64,000 nucleotides of DNA from CAYSFW01 sp964620675 (GTDB taxonomy: Bacteria > Pseudomonadota > Gammaproteobacteria > UWMA-0217), in assembly GCA_964620675.1 (NCBI GenBank), contig CAZUJU010000015.1, positions 1 through 64,000 on the forward strand, written 5' to 3'. The position numbers and the translations under genes were made by a program. Position 1 is the first letter of the stretch. Every line of letters begins with the position of its first letter. Below the pieces are notes generated by a model. That model had not been told where the DNA came from. It saw nothing but the letters and a program-made list of their open reading frames with translations, and searched no databases. Below are positions 27,232 through 36,954 of this stretch, piece by piece.

Positions 27232-27281
27232 GTCTTTTTCTCCTTAAATTACGGGTGAGGGGATGATGGGGGTCATCCACC

Positions 27282-28442
27282 TCACGCTGGGCGCTGCCGT
27301 TTGCGCGCCAGCGCTTCAATGTCAGCCGGGATCGGCAGATCGTTCGGCGTCTCCGGCACCATGCCGCCATTACGCACCACGGCGCGCAGCTGGTGTATGT
27401 AAGCGAGCACGCGAGCGACCGCGACGTACAGGCCGGTCGGAATCTCCTGATTGAGCTCGGTGCTGTGATAGATCGCCCGTGCCAGCGGGGGGGCCGCGAA
27501 GATCGGCACATCATGCGCGGCCGCGATCTCGCGAATTTTGAGGGCGACCTCATCGACCCCGCTCGCGACCAACGTCGGTGCGCCGGTTTTGCCGTCCTCA
27601 TAACGCAACGCAACCGCGTAGTGGGTCGGGTTGGTAATGACCACGCTGGCCTCCGGTATCGCCTGCATCATCCGGCGCTGCGCCCACTCGCGTTGGAGCG
27701 CGCGGATCTTACCCTTGACCTCAGGATTACCGTCGGTCTCTTTCATCTCCTCCTTGATTTCCTGGCGGGTCATCTTGAGCTGTTTGGTGTGCTGCCAGAG
27801 CTGAAACGGGACATCCGCTGCCGTAATCAGCACCAGTACCGCGACCAGCCCGAGCAGCAGCCCGTCAAGCATCGAGGCTGCGTGCACCGCCGCTTGGTCG
27901 AGCGGCTCAACCGCCAGACCGAGCAAGGCCGGCGTGAACTGGTGCAGGGTCCACACCGCGACCGCCGCCAGCAGCATGAATTTGAAGAATGACTTGGTCA
28001 TTTCGACCAGGCCCTGGGTGCCGAAGATGCGTTTGAGTCCTTTCAGCGGGTTCAACTTGTTCCACTTGAACCCAAGCGCTTGCCAGGAAAAATTGAAGCC
28101 GCCGAGTGCGACCGAGCCGGCAATCGCGGCGATGATCATCAGCGCGAAAACCGGCGCCACCAGCAACAGACCGTCGAGGATTACGCGATATAAACTATCC
28201 AGCACCGCCGCCTTGTCGAACATTCGTTCGCGCTCGATTTGGAGGCCGCGGCGGATGATTTCGCGCAACGCGTCAACCGTGGCGGGGCCAAAGAATACCA
28301 GCGCAATCCCGGCGAAGATCATCACCATCAAGGTGTTGAGTTCCTTGGAGCGCGCAATCTGACCCTTCTCCCGCGCCTGTTGGAGGCGTTTCGCGGTCGG
28401 TTGTTCGGTGCGTTCCTGACCGCTGTTCTGGTCCGCGGCCAT
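27282..28442 (-). CDS. flhB: Flagellar export switch protein FlhB
   Basis: This 386-residue protein has four membrane helices and a cytoplasmic domain with the autocleavage motif NPTH (N at about residue 271). Self-cleavage switches export specificity from rod/hook to filament proteins together with FliK. It directly abuts fliR with no gap. Confidence 0.98.
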   Translation of the reverse strand: MAADQNSGQERTEQPTAKRLQQAREKGQIARSKELNTLMVMIFAGIALVFFGPATVDALREIIRRGLQIERERMFDKAAVLDSLYRVILDGLLLVAPVFALMIIAAIAGSVALGGFNFSWQALGFKWNKLNPLKGLKRIFGTQGLVEMTKSFFKFMLLAAVAVWTLHQFTPALLGLAVEPLDQAAVHAASMLDGLLLGLVAVLVLITAADVPFQLWQHTKQLKMTRQEIKEEMKETDGNPEVKGKIRALQREWAQRRMMQAIPEASVVITNPTHYAVALRYEDGKTGAPTLVASGVDEVALKIREIAAAHDVPIFAAPPLARAIYHSTELNQEIPTGLYVAVARVLAYIHQLRAVVRNGGMVPETPNDLPIPADIEALARKRQRPA

Positions 28443-29231
28443 TTAAAAGCGCCCCCGTAACCAGTTGTTCAGATTCACAAAGGCCTGCTCCATCAAGCTT
28501 TCGAAGACCTCCGGCAGGGTCGGCAACACCGACATCAGGATCACCAGGCCGGTCAACAGGGTAAGCGGAAAGCCGACCGAAAAGATGTTCAATTGCGGTG
28601 CCGCGCGGGTAATCACGCCCAACGAGAGGTTGACCGCGAGCAGGGAGATCACCGCCGGCAGCGCGATCGACATCGCCCCGGTGAACATCGTCGCGCTCCA
28701 TTCGACCAGCAGCCAGTAGGCCTCGAACGGGAGGCCACCACCGCCGAGCGGGAGGTAACTAAAGCTGTCCGCGACCATTTGAATCAACGCGAGATGACCG
28801 TTCAGTACCAGAAAGAGCAAGGTCGCGAGAATCATGAATAACTGGCCGACCATTGGCACCTGGACCCCGTTCTGCGGATCGGCCATCAGCGCGAATCCGA
28901 GCCCCATGCTGAGCGCCACGAACTCACCAGCGATAATTGCGGCCTGCAGCACCAGTTGCAGCATCAATCCCATGAAGGCGCCGATCAGCACCTGATGAAT
29001 GCTCACCAGCAGCCCGTCGGCGGACAACGGGTCGAGCGCCGGCGCGGCGCCGGTTTGCGGCAGCATGACCACGGTTAGCATCACCGCCAGTGCGGCGCGG
29101 ATGCGCAGCGGCACATTCCGGCCGCCGATCGCCGGCATCACCATCAGCATCGCGCTGACCCGCAACAGCGGCCAGACAAACGCGCCGACCCAGGCGGTGA
29201 TCTCGGCGGTGGTAAGGATCAGCGGTTGCAT
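28443..29231 (-). CDS. fliR: Flagellar export gate protein FliR
   Basis: This 262-residue membrane protein, with about six hydrophobic segments, is part of the FliP5-FliQ4-FliR1 export gate. The recognised segments are VWPLLRVSAMLMVMPAIGGRNVP, the GFALMADPQNGVQVPMVGQL loop and the closing SLMEQAFVNLNNWLRGRF. It starts 13 bases after fliQ. Confidence 0.97.
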   Translation of the reverse strand: MQPLILTTAEITAWVGAFVWPLLRVSAMLMVMPAIGGRNVPLRIRAALAVMLTVVMLPQTGAAPALDPLSADGLLVSIHQVLIGAFMGLMLQLVLQAAIIAGEFVALSMGLGFALMADPQNGVQVPMVGQLFMILATLLFLVLNGHLALIQMVADSFSYLPLGGGGLPFEAYWLLVEWSATMFTGAMSIALPAVISLLAVNLSLGVITRAAPQLNIFSVGFPLTLLTGLVILMSVLPTLPEVFESLMEQAFVNLNNWLRGRF

Positions 29232-29244
29232 CCCGGCGCGCCGC

Positions 29245-29514
29245 TCACCCGATCAGATGCGGAATGTCCTCGATCAGCTTGCGGGTGTAGTCGAGCAGCA
29301 CCTGCAGCAGCCATGGCCCGGTGGCGAACAGCATCACGACCATCACCGCGAGCTTGGGGACGAAGCTCAGGGTTGCTTCGTTGATCGAGGTCGCCGCCTG
29401 GATCATGCCGATGAAGAGACCGATCGCAAGCGCCGCCGCCAGCAACGGTGCCGCCAGCAGCACGATGACGATCAACGCGTCCTGGCCAATGTTGATGATC
29501 GAATCGGGGGTCAT
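29245..29514 (-). CDS. fliQ: Flagellar export gate protein FliQ
   Basis: This 89-residue membrane protein forms two helical hairpin segments, full length for the family. Recognised by GLFIGMIQAATSINEATLSFVPKL. It is encoded between fliP and fliR in the standard order. Confidence 0.97.
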   Translation of the reverse strand: MTPDSIINIGQDALIVIVLLAAPLLAAALAIGLFIGMIQAATSINEATLSFVPKLAVMVVMLFATGPWLLQVLLDYTRKLIEDIPHLIG

Positions 29515-29539
29515 GGTGTCATTCCGTTGACGGGCGGTT

Positions 29540-30283
29540 TCAGGTCGTCAGATAAAAGCTGCCGGCGAGGGTGCCGAGGATCAGCGACCAGCCGTCTACC
29601 AAGACGAACAACATCAGCTTGAACGGCAGCGAGATCATGATCGGGGAGAGCATCATCATCCCCATCGACATCAGTACGCTTGCCACCACCAGATCGATGA
29701 TCAGGAACGGCAGAAACAGCAGAAAGCCGATCTGGAACGCGGTCTTGAGTTCACTGGTGACGAACGCCGGCAACAGCACGGTCATCGACACGTCGTCGGG
29801 CGAGGTGAGTTTGTCGGTGCCCGACAGGTTGACGAACAGCGCGACATCGTCTTCCCGCGTCTGCTTCAGCATAAACTCGCGAAACGGGATCGAACCCTTT
29901 TCGATCGCCGCGGTAAAACCGATCTCGTCGTTCAAGTACGGCGTGATCGCTTCGCCGTAGACGCGCTCGAAAACCGGCTGCATCACAAACAGGGTCAGAA
30001 ACAGCGCCAGCCCGAGCAGGATCTGATTCGAGGGTGTCTGGGCGGTGCCGAGTGCGGTGCGCAGAATCGCCAGGACGATGATAATTCGGGTGAAGCTCGT
30101 CATCATCAGCATGAAGGCCGGCAGCATCGTCAGCGCCGTCATCAGCGCCAGGGCCTGCAGGCTGAGGCTCCAGGTCTCTTCGCCGGGGCCGGTGGATTGC
30201 ACCGTCACCGCCGGAAATCCGCCCTGGGCGTAGGCCGAACCTGCGCCCAGAGTCAGGGCCAGAATGACCAGCCAGCGGCTCAT
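29540..30283 (-). CDS. fliP: Flagellar export gate protein FliP
   Basis: This 247-residue protein carries a cleavable signal peptide (residues 1-19, ending SAYAQG), the MLPAFMLMMTSFTRIIIVLAILR segment and the conserved FVTSELKTAFQIGFLLFLPFLIIDLVV helix pair. The ATG at 30283 overlaps the fliO stop as ATGA. The longer reading upstream of it is a shadow inside fliO. Confidence 0.98.
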   Translation of the reverse strand: MSRWLVILALTLGAGSAYAQGGFPAVTVQSTGPGEETWSLSLQALALMTALTMLPAFMLMMTSFTRIIIVLAILRTALGTAQTPSNQILLGLALFLTLFVMQPVFERVYGEAITPYLNDEIGFTAAIEKGSIPFREFMLKQTREDDVALFVNLSGTDKLTSPDDVSMTVLLPAFVTSELKTAFQIGFLLFLPFLIIDLVVASVLMSMGMMMLSPIMISLPFKLMLFVLVDGWSLILGTLAGSFYLTT

Positions 30284-30714
30284 GTGGACTCGTCCTTGTG
30301 GAGGGCCTTGCGGAACCGCGCGGCGAAGTCGCCGGTGCTGTCGCTCCCCAAGGCCGCAACGTCTGCGTCGGTGAGTTCGTGCAACTTGGTGATCTGTTGC
30401 GCGGTGATACCGAGTAACAGATGGCTTTCGCCAACCTGCAATACGACCAAGCGCTCCCGCGTCCCCAGCGCGAGGCTGGCGCGGATCTTGAGCGCGGCGT
30501 GATGCAACCCGCCGAACTTGCCGCCGAGACGGCGCATCCACCAGGCCAACCCGGCAAAGGCCGCTACCATCAGCAGTAGGGTCACGATCATCCGGCCGAT
30601 TTCCGGGGTGCCCGGGCCAGGCAGGGTCAGGCCGGGGTCGGCTGCGTGACTTGACGCGTTGACGACGAGTGCCAGCACGGCCAGCAGTCCGCGCGAATAA
30701 AATGGTCGATCCAT
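30280..30714 (-). CDS. fliO: Flagellar protein FliO
   Basis: This 144-residue protein has a signal-like N-terminus, one membrane helix (about residues 38-60) and a short cytoplasmic domain with IRASLALGTRERLVVLQVGESHLLLGITAQQI. It helps assemble FliP rings. It is 23 bases from fliN. Confidence 0.94.
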   Translation of the reverse strand: MDRPFYSRGLLAVLALVVNASSHAADPGLTLPGPGTPEIGRMIVTLLLMVAAFAGLAWWMRRLGGKFGGLHHAALKIRASLALGTRERLVVLQVGESHLLLGITAQQITKLHELTDADVAALGSDSTGDFAARFRKALHKDEST

Positions 30715-30737
30715 GACGAACGTCTATCCGGTGAGGT

Positions 30738-31109
30738 TCAACGCAGGCGCTTGACCCGTTCCATCGGGCTTACGACGTCGGTCAGGCGGATCCCGAACTT
30801 GTCGTCGATCACCACCGCCTCGCCGCGTGCGACCAGCGTGCCGTTGACCAGGACATCCATCGGCTCGTCGGCCATCCGCTGCAACTCGACGACCGAGCCC
30901 TTGGTGAGGCGCAGCAGGTCGCGAATGCTGATACGGGTACGTCCCAGTTCCATCGACAGAGTCACTGGAATATCCAACACCATATCGAGGTTACGTGGAT
31001 TCTGGTCGCCTTCGGCCACCGCCTCGAGCGGCGGGCGGGCTTGCGGTTTGGTGCCGGCCGGCGGATTACCGGGCATTTCGGACTGAAACGCGGCGTTGGA
31101 TTCACTCAT
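30738..31109 (-). CDS. fliN: Flagellar motor switch protein FliN
   Basis: This 123-residue protein has a variable N-terminus and a C-terminal SpoA domain (ILDIPVTLSMELGRTRISIRDLL-like, VLVNGTLVARGEAVVIDDKFGIRLTDVV). It forms the lower C-ring with FliM and binds the export ATPase regulator FliH. It overlaps fliM by 8 bases. Confidence 0.98.
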   Translation of the reverse strand: MSESNAAFQSEMPGNPPAGTKPQARPPLEAVAEGDQNPRNLDMVLDIPVTLSMELGRTRISIRDLLRLTKGSVVELQRMADEPMDVLVNGTLVARGEAVVIDDKFGIRLTDVVSPMERVKRLR

Positions 31110-32124
31110 ACGACATCTCCTTGGAAGACGGTGACATGTAGCGGGGTTTCGGTTGGTGCAGTTCGTTCACGCGCACCGACAGCATGCCGTTGGCGGCGCC
31201 GATGGTGGCTTCGAACAGCGAAATATCCTCGGAATAGAACAACGCCCGTTGCGATTGCGTCAGCGGGATGAAATCGCCAGGTTGCAGGTGGAGCAACTCG
31301 CCGAGCGAGAGTTCAGCCTCGGCGATCACGCCCTTGACCTCAAGCGCCGAGTCGAGCACGGCCTCCATGAACTCCATCCGCCAAGTCTTGTCGCTGCGGT
31401 TTGGGCGGTCTAAGGCAGAGGTCAGCAACGAGCGGGCCGGCTCCAACGTCTGGTAAGGAATCACGATATCTAACTCGCCACCGCCGAGCGGAAACTCGAT
31501 GCGAAACTTGCTCGCCATCACCACTTCGGCGGGATTCGCAGGGCTCGTGATCTGGCTGGTGATTTCATTGCGCACGAATTTCGGCGTGATTGGCATGATC
31601 TGACCCCAGGCGGCGATCAATGCGGTGAAGGCGCGCTCCAACGTGCGCTCGACCAGCCGTCGTTCGGAGGGGGTAAAGCTGCGCTTGGTCGCGAAATTGG
31701 CCTGCGCTTGCGCCGAACCGCCAAAGAAATTGTCCACCAGGCGGAAGATCAGGGACGCATCCATACAGATCAGCGCGCTGCCCGGGAGCGGGTCGAGCTG
31801 GATCCGGTTGATGCTGACGATCTCCGGTAGCGAGTGGGTGTATTCCTGCATCCGATGCGCCGCGTGCGACACCGGCGTGACTTTGACGGTCTGGTGAATC
31901 ATCAACGAGAGTTCTTCGGAAAACCGTTCCGCGAAACGATCGTTGATCACCTCTAGCAGCGGCAAACGCCCCTTCATGCGGTGCTCGGGGTGGCGGAAGT
32001 CATAATAGACGACCTTGCCTTTGAGGGAAGCGGCCCCGCCTTCGGCCGCGACACTGCCGTCGGACACCTGCTTGAGCAAGGTATCCATCTCGTCCTGAGT
32101 AATGAGGTCCTCTTGTTGCGCCAT
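31102..32124 (-). CDS. fliM: Flagellar motor switch protein FliM
   Basis: This 340-residue C-ring protein has an N-terminal CheY-binding segment (LITQDEMDTLLKQVS), a CheC-like middle domain and a C-terminal SpoA domain. The start at 32124 matches the conserved N-terminus. In most flagellar operons fliL precedes fliM; here the 336 bases upstream are non-coding and the next gene is a chemoreceptor. CheY itself is not in the window. Confidence 0.98.
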   Translation of the reverse strand: MAQQEDLITQDEMDTLLKQVSDGSVAAEGGAASLKGKVVYYDFRHPEHRMKGRLPLLEVINDRFAERFSEELSLMIHQTVKVTPVSHAAHRMQEYTHSLPEIVSINRIQLDPLPGSALICMDASLIFRLVDNFFGGSAQAQANFATKRSFTPSERRLVERTLERAFTALIAAWGQIMPITPKFVRNEITSQITSPANPAEVVMASKFRIEFPLGGGELDIVIPYQTLEPARSLLTSALDRPNRSDKTWRMEFMEAVLDSALEVKGVIAEAELSLGELLHLQPGDFIPLTQSQRALFYSEDISLFEATIGAANGMLSVRVNELHQPKPRYMSPSSKEMSYE

Positions 32125-32387
32125 ATTCCTAGTGCACCATGAGCAGCTGACCCTTGCGGGTCGGTTCAACATCCCTGTGTAGACGGCGCGTTGTGATCAG
32201 CGTGCATCGGAAGATGCGCGCTGACGCGGAACCGCTTCGTCGATAAGGCTATAAGCAATGTGCGTGCCATAACAGATCAGGGCGGTTAGTCGCGTGCTTT
32301 CAAAGGCTTGCACGGGGTCGGTGCGGCGGGTGCCAAGAAGTCGGCGGTGAGTTTGGGTGCGATTGGTGCGGTGGGTGCCAGTTTTAC

Positions 32388-32417
32388 GGCGCGATGGGTC
32401 GAATGAACCATCGCGCC
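32388..32417 (-). terminator. Perfect 10-bp hairpin after the chemoreceptor gene
   Basis: GGCGCGATGG and CCATCGCGCC pair perfectly around a 10-base loop, 44 bases past the stop codon. There is no T-tract on either strand, so it may be a Rho-associated or RNA-stabilising structure instead of an intrinsic terminator. Confidence 0.45.
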
Positions 32418-32420
32418 TTG

Positions 32421-32460
32421 GCGGTTGCGCAGGTGCGCAGGTGCGTGGGTGCGTGGGTGG
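32421..32460. repeat. Low-complexity direct repeat (GCGCAGGT / GCGTGGGT)
   Basis: Consecutive 8-base units GCGCAGGT (twice) and GCGTGGGT (twice) run up to the chemoreceptor stop codon. It looks like a slippage-prone microsatellite; no function is evident. Confidence 0.6.
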
Positions 32461-35199
32461 CTACGCCGCCTGTTGCGTCAGCCGCCGGCGCGGGGCTGCG
32501 TTCGTCGACTGCAAATCGCCACCGCGTGGGCTCCCGAGACTGAAATGGCCGATCAGTTCGTGCAGGCGGACCGCTTGGGTATCGAGCGACTGCGCTGCGG
32601 CCGCCGCCTGCTCGACCATCGCGGCATTTTGCTGCGTCAGCCCGTCGAGTTGGTCGAGGGTCTGATCGATCCTCAACATTCCCTCGGCCTGCTCGCTCGA
32701 TGCGCGCGCGACACCCGCCATCAGCTCGGCGATCTCGCGAATCGCGCGCGTGGTCTGATGCATCGAGGCGTGGGTCGAGGTGACGAGCTCATGTCCGTTT
32801 GCGATCTCGGTGACTGATGCTTGGACCAACGCATCGATCTCCTTGGCCGCCTCCCGCGAACGCCCGGCGAGGTTGCGGACCTCGGTCGCAACCACCGCGA
32901 AGCCCTTGCCGTGTTCCCCGGCCCGCGCCGCCTCGACCGCGGCGTTGATGGCCAGGATATTGGTCTGGAACGCGATGCCTTCGATCACCTCGACGATGCG
33001 GGAGATCTGTTCGGAGCGTTGACCGACGGCCGACATGTTGTCGACCAGTCGGGCAACCACCTCGGCCGCGGACTCGGTCGATTCCCGCGCTTGCAGCGTG
33101 ATACGGCAGGCCTGTTGCGCGTGCTCGGCGTTGCGTTGCACGGTTTCGGTCAAGGCTCGCGTGCGGGTGGCGGTCTGTTCGATCGAGCGCGATTGCGCTT
33201 CGGTGCGAGTGGCGAGGTCGCCGTTGCCGACCGCGATCTCGCGCGCGGCGGTCAGGATCGATTCGCTCACCGCCGAGATCGTGGTCACCAGCTCGCCGAG
33301 TTCGCGCAGCGTGGTATTCGCGTGCGTCATCAGCTCGCCCAGGGTGCCGTCGAACTGACCCTCGATACGATGGCCGAGATCGCCACGCGCCAGCGCCTTC
33401 AGGGTCGCTTCCAGGGTTCCCAGACCGCTCTGGGTGGTTTCGAGCAATTGGTTGAGACCGGTGCCGAGCGTGGCGAAAAAGGCGTGATTTTCGATCGTGC
33501 CAAGCCGCTGTGCGAAATCGCCACGCGCGGCGGCAGTCACGATTCGGGTGATATCCTGTTCCAGTCGCAGCTCGTCGGTGCGCTCAGACCATTCCAGTGC
33601 GGCGCCAATCGGCTTGCTGTCGTCTTGCGTGATTGGGGTGGTGACCACATCCAGCGTGCGCGACCCCAAGGTGAGGGTGACCTTGCTGGGCGCGCGGGTA
33701 GCCGAATTCAAGGACTGGCCGGCATACCAGCGGTGGATCGACGTGCCCAACAAGCCCTCGGCGTTGAAGTCCGCTGCTTGCTGCCGGAGTTGCGGTGAGA
33801 GCGATTGCATCAGGCGTCGCAAGGCCCGATTCATGAACCTGATCGTCCCGGCTTCATCGATCATCATGACGTTCGCCGAGACGTTGTCGAGCGCCGTGAC
33901 GACTTTCTGACTCTCCGCGGTCTGCCGGCGCGCCTCCGCAAGGTCGAAGCCGTGTTGGGTGTACAAGATCTTGAATGCATCAACCAATTCGCCGATTTCG
34001 TCGTTGCGTTGCTTGGCCACCGCGATACCAAAGTTGCCGCGGTGAATTTCACCCATGTGTTGGCGCACGGCGCGCAGCGGCCGCAGGACTTCCTTAAAGA
34101 ACCGCCGCGTCGAAACCGCGATCAGGACCAACAGGCCGGAGAGCCCGAGTGCGATGGTGTTGCGCACCCAGGCGACGCGCGCGTTGGCTTCCCCGTAGGC
34201 TTGCGCGATCTGATGCATTTGCCGATCGACCTGCTCGCTCAGTAACGCCGCCGTTTGATCGATCAGGGCGACGACGCTGCGCGGGTCGTGCCCGTGCGCC
34301 GGCGTGGGTGCGTCCGACGCTCCGGCCGGATCGCGCACCGCCTCAGCGTAGACCCGGTCAAGTTCAGTCAGCATCTGCTCGGTTTCCTGAAAATTGGCGA
34401 CGCTACCGTGGCTCGCGACAATGCCGCGATACGCGCTCCACTGGGCATTGCCCATGGTTCGGATCGCCTCCAGTTCCTGCGTAGCTGTCGCGGGGGTAAG
34501 TAGGCCTTGATTCAGTTGGTAAAGCACCAGCGGCGCTTGGGCCAGATACTGGTCGGTGGTGGTTTTAAGTAGCTTGATCGGGATGATGTTGGCGGTGAAC
34601 ACCGCCTCCAGGTCTGTGCGCGCTTGCTGGATTCCCACCAAACCGGCGCCACCGACGGCGGACAGCAGCAAGCCCATACTCAACGCAGCGATTGCGGCAC
34701 GGGTGCGTAACGACTGTGGCAAGCGGCGTCGCAGCGCGAGCCACGGACTGTTGCGCAAGGCGCGGCCTTCGACGATCACCCAGCGTCGTTCACCTTGGTT
34801 CAGGGAGCGATACACTTGCTCGGCCGCACGTACGTCGGCTGCGCGCGGTTTGGTCCGGACCGAGATGAAGCCGACGATCCGACCATCCTCATGGATCGGG
34901 CTGATGTTTGCCAAGACCCAGTAGTAATCGCCGTTCTTGCACAGATTCTTGACGATGCCGGTCCATGGCCGTCCGGCGCGGACGGTATCCCAAAGATCCT
35001 GAAAGGCGGCCTTGGGCATATCGGGGTGACGCACCAAGTTGTGCGGCCGTCCAATGAGTTCGGCTTCCGAGAATCCGCTGATCGCGACGAATTCGCGATT
35101 GACGTAGGTGATCTTGCCGCGGCTATCCGTGCGCGAAACGATAAATTCGCCTTCGTTGAGCAGGCGTTCCTTGCCGGTGGCAGTATGGGGGGGTGCCAT
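32461..35199 (-). CDS. PAS-containing methyl-accepting chemotaxis protein (Aer-like)
   Basis: This is a 912-residue chemoreceptor. In order it has an N-terminal Aer-type PAS domain (about 15-117; SRTDSRGKITYVNREFVAISGF, NLVRHPDMPK), TM1 (167-190), a periplasmic helical domain (190-345), TM2 (346-364), HAMP, a second PAS-like segment (MMIDEAGTIRFMNRALRRL), a further HAMP-like region and the signalling hairpin GIAFQTNILAINAAVEAARAGEHGKGF. The N-terminal PAS suggests redox or oxygen sensing. The ATG at 35199 has GAGGA eight bases upstream; the reading frame upstream of it lacks similarity. It occupies the fliL position between fliK and fliM. Confidence 0.93.
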   Translation of the reverse strand: MAPPHTATGKERLLNEGEFIVSRTDSRGKITYVNREFVAISGFSEAELIGRPHNLVRHPDMPKAAFQDLWDTVRAGRPWTGIVKNLCKNGDYYWVLANISPIHEDGRIVGFISVRTKPRAADVRAAEQVYRSLNQGERRWVIVEGRALRNSPWLALRRRLPQSLRTRAAIAALSMGLLLSAVGGAGLVGIQQARTDLEAVFTANIIPIKLLKTTTDQYLAQAPLVLYQLNQGLLTPATATQELEAIRTMGNAQWSAYRGIVASHGSVANFQETEQMLTELDRVYAEAVRDPAGASDAPTPAHGHDPRSVVALIDQTAALLSEQVDRQMHQIAQAYGEANARVAWVRNTIALGLSGLLVLIAVSTRRFFKEVLRPLRAVRQHMGEIHRGNFGIAVAKQRNDEIGELVDAFKILYTQHGFDLAEARRQTAESQKVVTALDNVSANVMMIDEAGTIRFMNRALRRLMQSLSPQLRQQAADFNAEGLLGTSIHRWYAGQSLNSATRAPSKVTLTLGSRTLDVVTTPITQDDSKPIGAALEWSERTDELRLEQDITRIVTAAARGDFAQRLGTIENHAFFATLGTGLNQLLETTQSGLGTLEATLKALARGDLGHRIEGQFDGTLGELMTHANTTLRELGELVTTISAVSESILTAAREIAVGNGDLATRTEAQSRSIEQTATRTRALTETVQRNAEHAQQACRITLQARESTESAAEVVARLVDNMSAVGQRSEQISRIVEVIEGIAFQTNILAINAAVEAARAGEHGKGFAVVATEVRNLAGRSREAAKEIDALVQASVTEIANGHELVTSTHASMHQTTRAIREIAELMAGVARASSEQAEGMLRIDQTLDQLDGLTQQNAAMVEQAAAAAQSLDTQAVRLHELIGHFSLGSPRGGDLQSTNAAPRRRLTQQAA

Positions 35200-35462
35200 C
35201 AGTCGTGTCCTCTGTTGTGTGTGGTATGGATTTACTTCCAGATCGCGAAGCCGGCGCGAGCGATCCAGGGTCCTCGTCCTGGTGGCCGCGTCGGGTCGCC
35301 GGGTCGGTGGGGGCCGACCGCGTATGGTTGCATCCGTTGGGTCCCGACGCGGCAAGTCGTCACGCGTTGGGGCGCGAGCGATCCACGGCAGCGACGCGGG
35401 ACACGGATTCAAGTGATCGGGCGTGTGCTTAAGAAGCCTCCTGGTGTGATTGGGTGATCCGT

Positions 35463-36920
35463 TCAGGCGAACAGGTCGATCCGCTCGCGCCCGCCGTGAC
35501 GCCATGCCGCAGGCGTACCCAGTCGTTGGGCATCGTCATTTCCAGCCGTCTCGGCGGCGCCCGGCGTGCGCCACGGCGACTCGCGCTCGGCCGCGTGTTG
35601 ACGCTGCGGATTCTGTTGCCCGGAAACGTCGACATCGACGCTGCCGAAGCCATTTTCGGCCAAAGTCTCACGCAGGCGTGGCAGGTGCTGTTCGAGGGTT
35701 TCGCGGGTTTGCGCGTGGTGTGCCAGAAACTGGATTTGCAGTTGATCCGTGCCGGTCATTGAGAGTTTGATCTGGATCGGACCGAGTTCCACCGGGTCGA
35801 GTTGAATCGTCGCGTGCTGCAGGCTGCGCTGCACCATCCAGTTGACTTGGGCCCCGAGTTGCGCGGGCGCGTCGGCGCGCTGTAACGCGAGGGTTGGCAG
35901 CGGCGCGGCGTGGGTCGATGTCGTTGCGCGTGGATTTGAAACGCTCGTGGCCGAGTCGGTGGGCGCCGCGTTGTCGGTCAGTACCGTCGTTGCGGTGGTC
36001 GTCGTAGCCCGTGTGGTGGTTGTTGCCTTGAGGCCGGGGAGTTTGCTCGCGTGGGCGATCTGAGCCTGCGCTGCAACGCTGCGTTTGCCAAAGGTTGGGC
36101 GCAGGGCTTCGGTCGGATTCTGCGCCGGCGCGACCGGCAGTGGTGTTGCAGGTATGCCGGCGTGGTCCGACGCGGCGGCTGAGGCCACGGGTGATGCGCT
36201 TGGCGTTAGGCCCACCGACGCCGGAATTGGATGGGCGAGGGGAGCCGCAGGGACCGATTTGGCCGGTTCGCTTGCGCTCGTCGGCGCGGCCGTTGCCGTT
36301 GCCGTCGCGGTCAGCGGCGAGGGGGTGCTCGTCAGCGGTCGGGCGCCGGTAGGCTGGTCGGTCTTGGCCGGGTCCGCGGCGGCGACTGTCGGTGTGGTGT
36401 TGCTCAGGCGTGAACGCGGCGCCGCAAGGGTGTCTGGCGACACGGCTGTGGCGGTCGGTAATTTGAGGCCCTGAGTAGTACCCAGCCAGTCGCGGTCGGC
36501 GGGATCTTGCGCGGTTGGTTGCGCGGGCGCGGCCGGGGATGGCGGCGCGCCCGGCGTCAGCGGGTTTGGCGCCGGCTGCGCCGAAGGTGCGCGGGTGGCC
36601 TGGTTTGCGTCGCCGAGTCCGCCCTCGGGGAGTTTGCCGCCAGTGACGCCCGCGGCAGTCGCCTGCAACAAATCGCTTGTGAACGGAGTTGAGTTGCCGT
36701 GGGTGTTGCCGGTGAACGGCGGGTTCGCTGTTTCCGCCGCGTCGGAACCCTCGGCCGGCGGCGCGGTGGCGATACCTTGCGCCGGCGCCAGCAAGCCAGT
36801 CAGTAACGCGACGAACGGATCGCCGGGCGCGTTTTCCGGATCGGCGGCGTGGGGGGCAGTCGGCTTACCGATTGTCCCCGGTTTCGTGGCGACCGGCGCG
36901 ATCGAGTTTGCTACATCCAT
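35463..36920 (-). CDS. fliK: Flagellar hook-length control protein FliK
   Basis: This 485-residue protein has a long alanine/proline/threonine-rich N-terminal ruler region and a C-terminal Flg_hook domain (TIQLDPVELGPIQIKLSMTG, about residues 370-460). It is exported during hook growth and triggers the FlhB specificity switch. A sigma-54 promoter lies just upstream (36955-36973), so fliK begins a transcription unit. Confidence 0.93.
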   Translation of the reverse strand: MDVANSIAPVATKPGTIGKPTAPHAADPENAPGDPFVALLTGLLAPAQGIATAPPAEGSDAAETANPPFTGNTHGNSTPFTSDLLQATAAGVTGGKLPEGGLGDANQATRAPSAQPAPNPLTPGAPPSPAAPAQPTAQDPADRDWLGTTQGLKLPTATAVSPDTLAAPRSRLSNTTPTVAAADPAKTDQPTGARPLTSTPSPLTATATATAAPTSASEPAKSVPAAPLAHPIPASVGLTPSASPVASAAASDHAGIPATPLPVAPAQNPTEALRPTFGKRSVAAQAQIAHASKLPGLKATTTTRATTTTATTVLTDNAAPTDSATSVSNPRATTSTHAAPLPTLALQRADAPAQLGAQVNWMVQRSLQHATIQLDPVELGPIQIKLSMTGTDQLQIQFLAHHAQTRETLEQHLPRLRETLAENGFGSVDVDVSGQQNPQRQHAAERESPWRTPGAAETAGNDDAQRLGTPAAWRHGGRERIDLFA

Positions 36921-36954
36921 GTAAGACCCTCGTTGAGTGTGCTTTGCACGAGTA

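Larger units (their letters stand above)
32125..32460. other. Intergenic region between chemoreceptor gene and fliM
   Basis: This 336-base gap lies where fliL would be expected. No fliL-like reading frame was found on either strand. It contains a perfect hairpin (32388-32417) and low-complexity GTGCG repeats (32421-32460), both just after the chemoreceptor stop. A promoter for fliM may lie in the remainder. Confidence 0.6.

Noticed and set aside
27284..27310. Possible sigma-54 promoter of flhA inside the flhB end
   Set aside because: GG-N10-GC spacing exists, but the -12 element (ACGGC) is a poor match to TTGC.
32821..33798. 325-codon plus-strand frame
   Set aside because: Antisense to the chemoreceptor signalling domain; low-complexity arginine/glycine composition.
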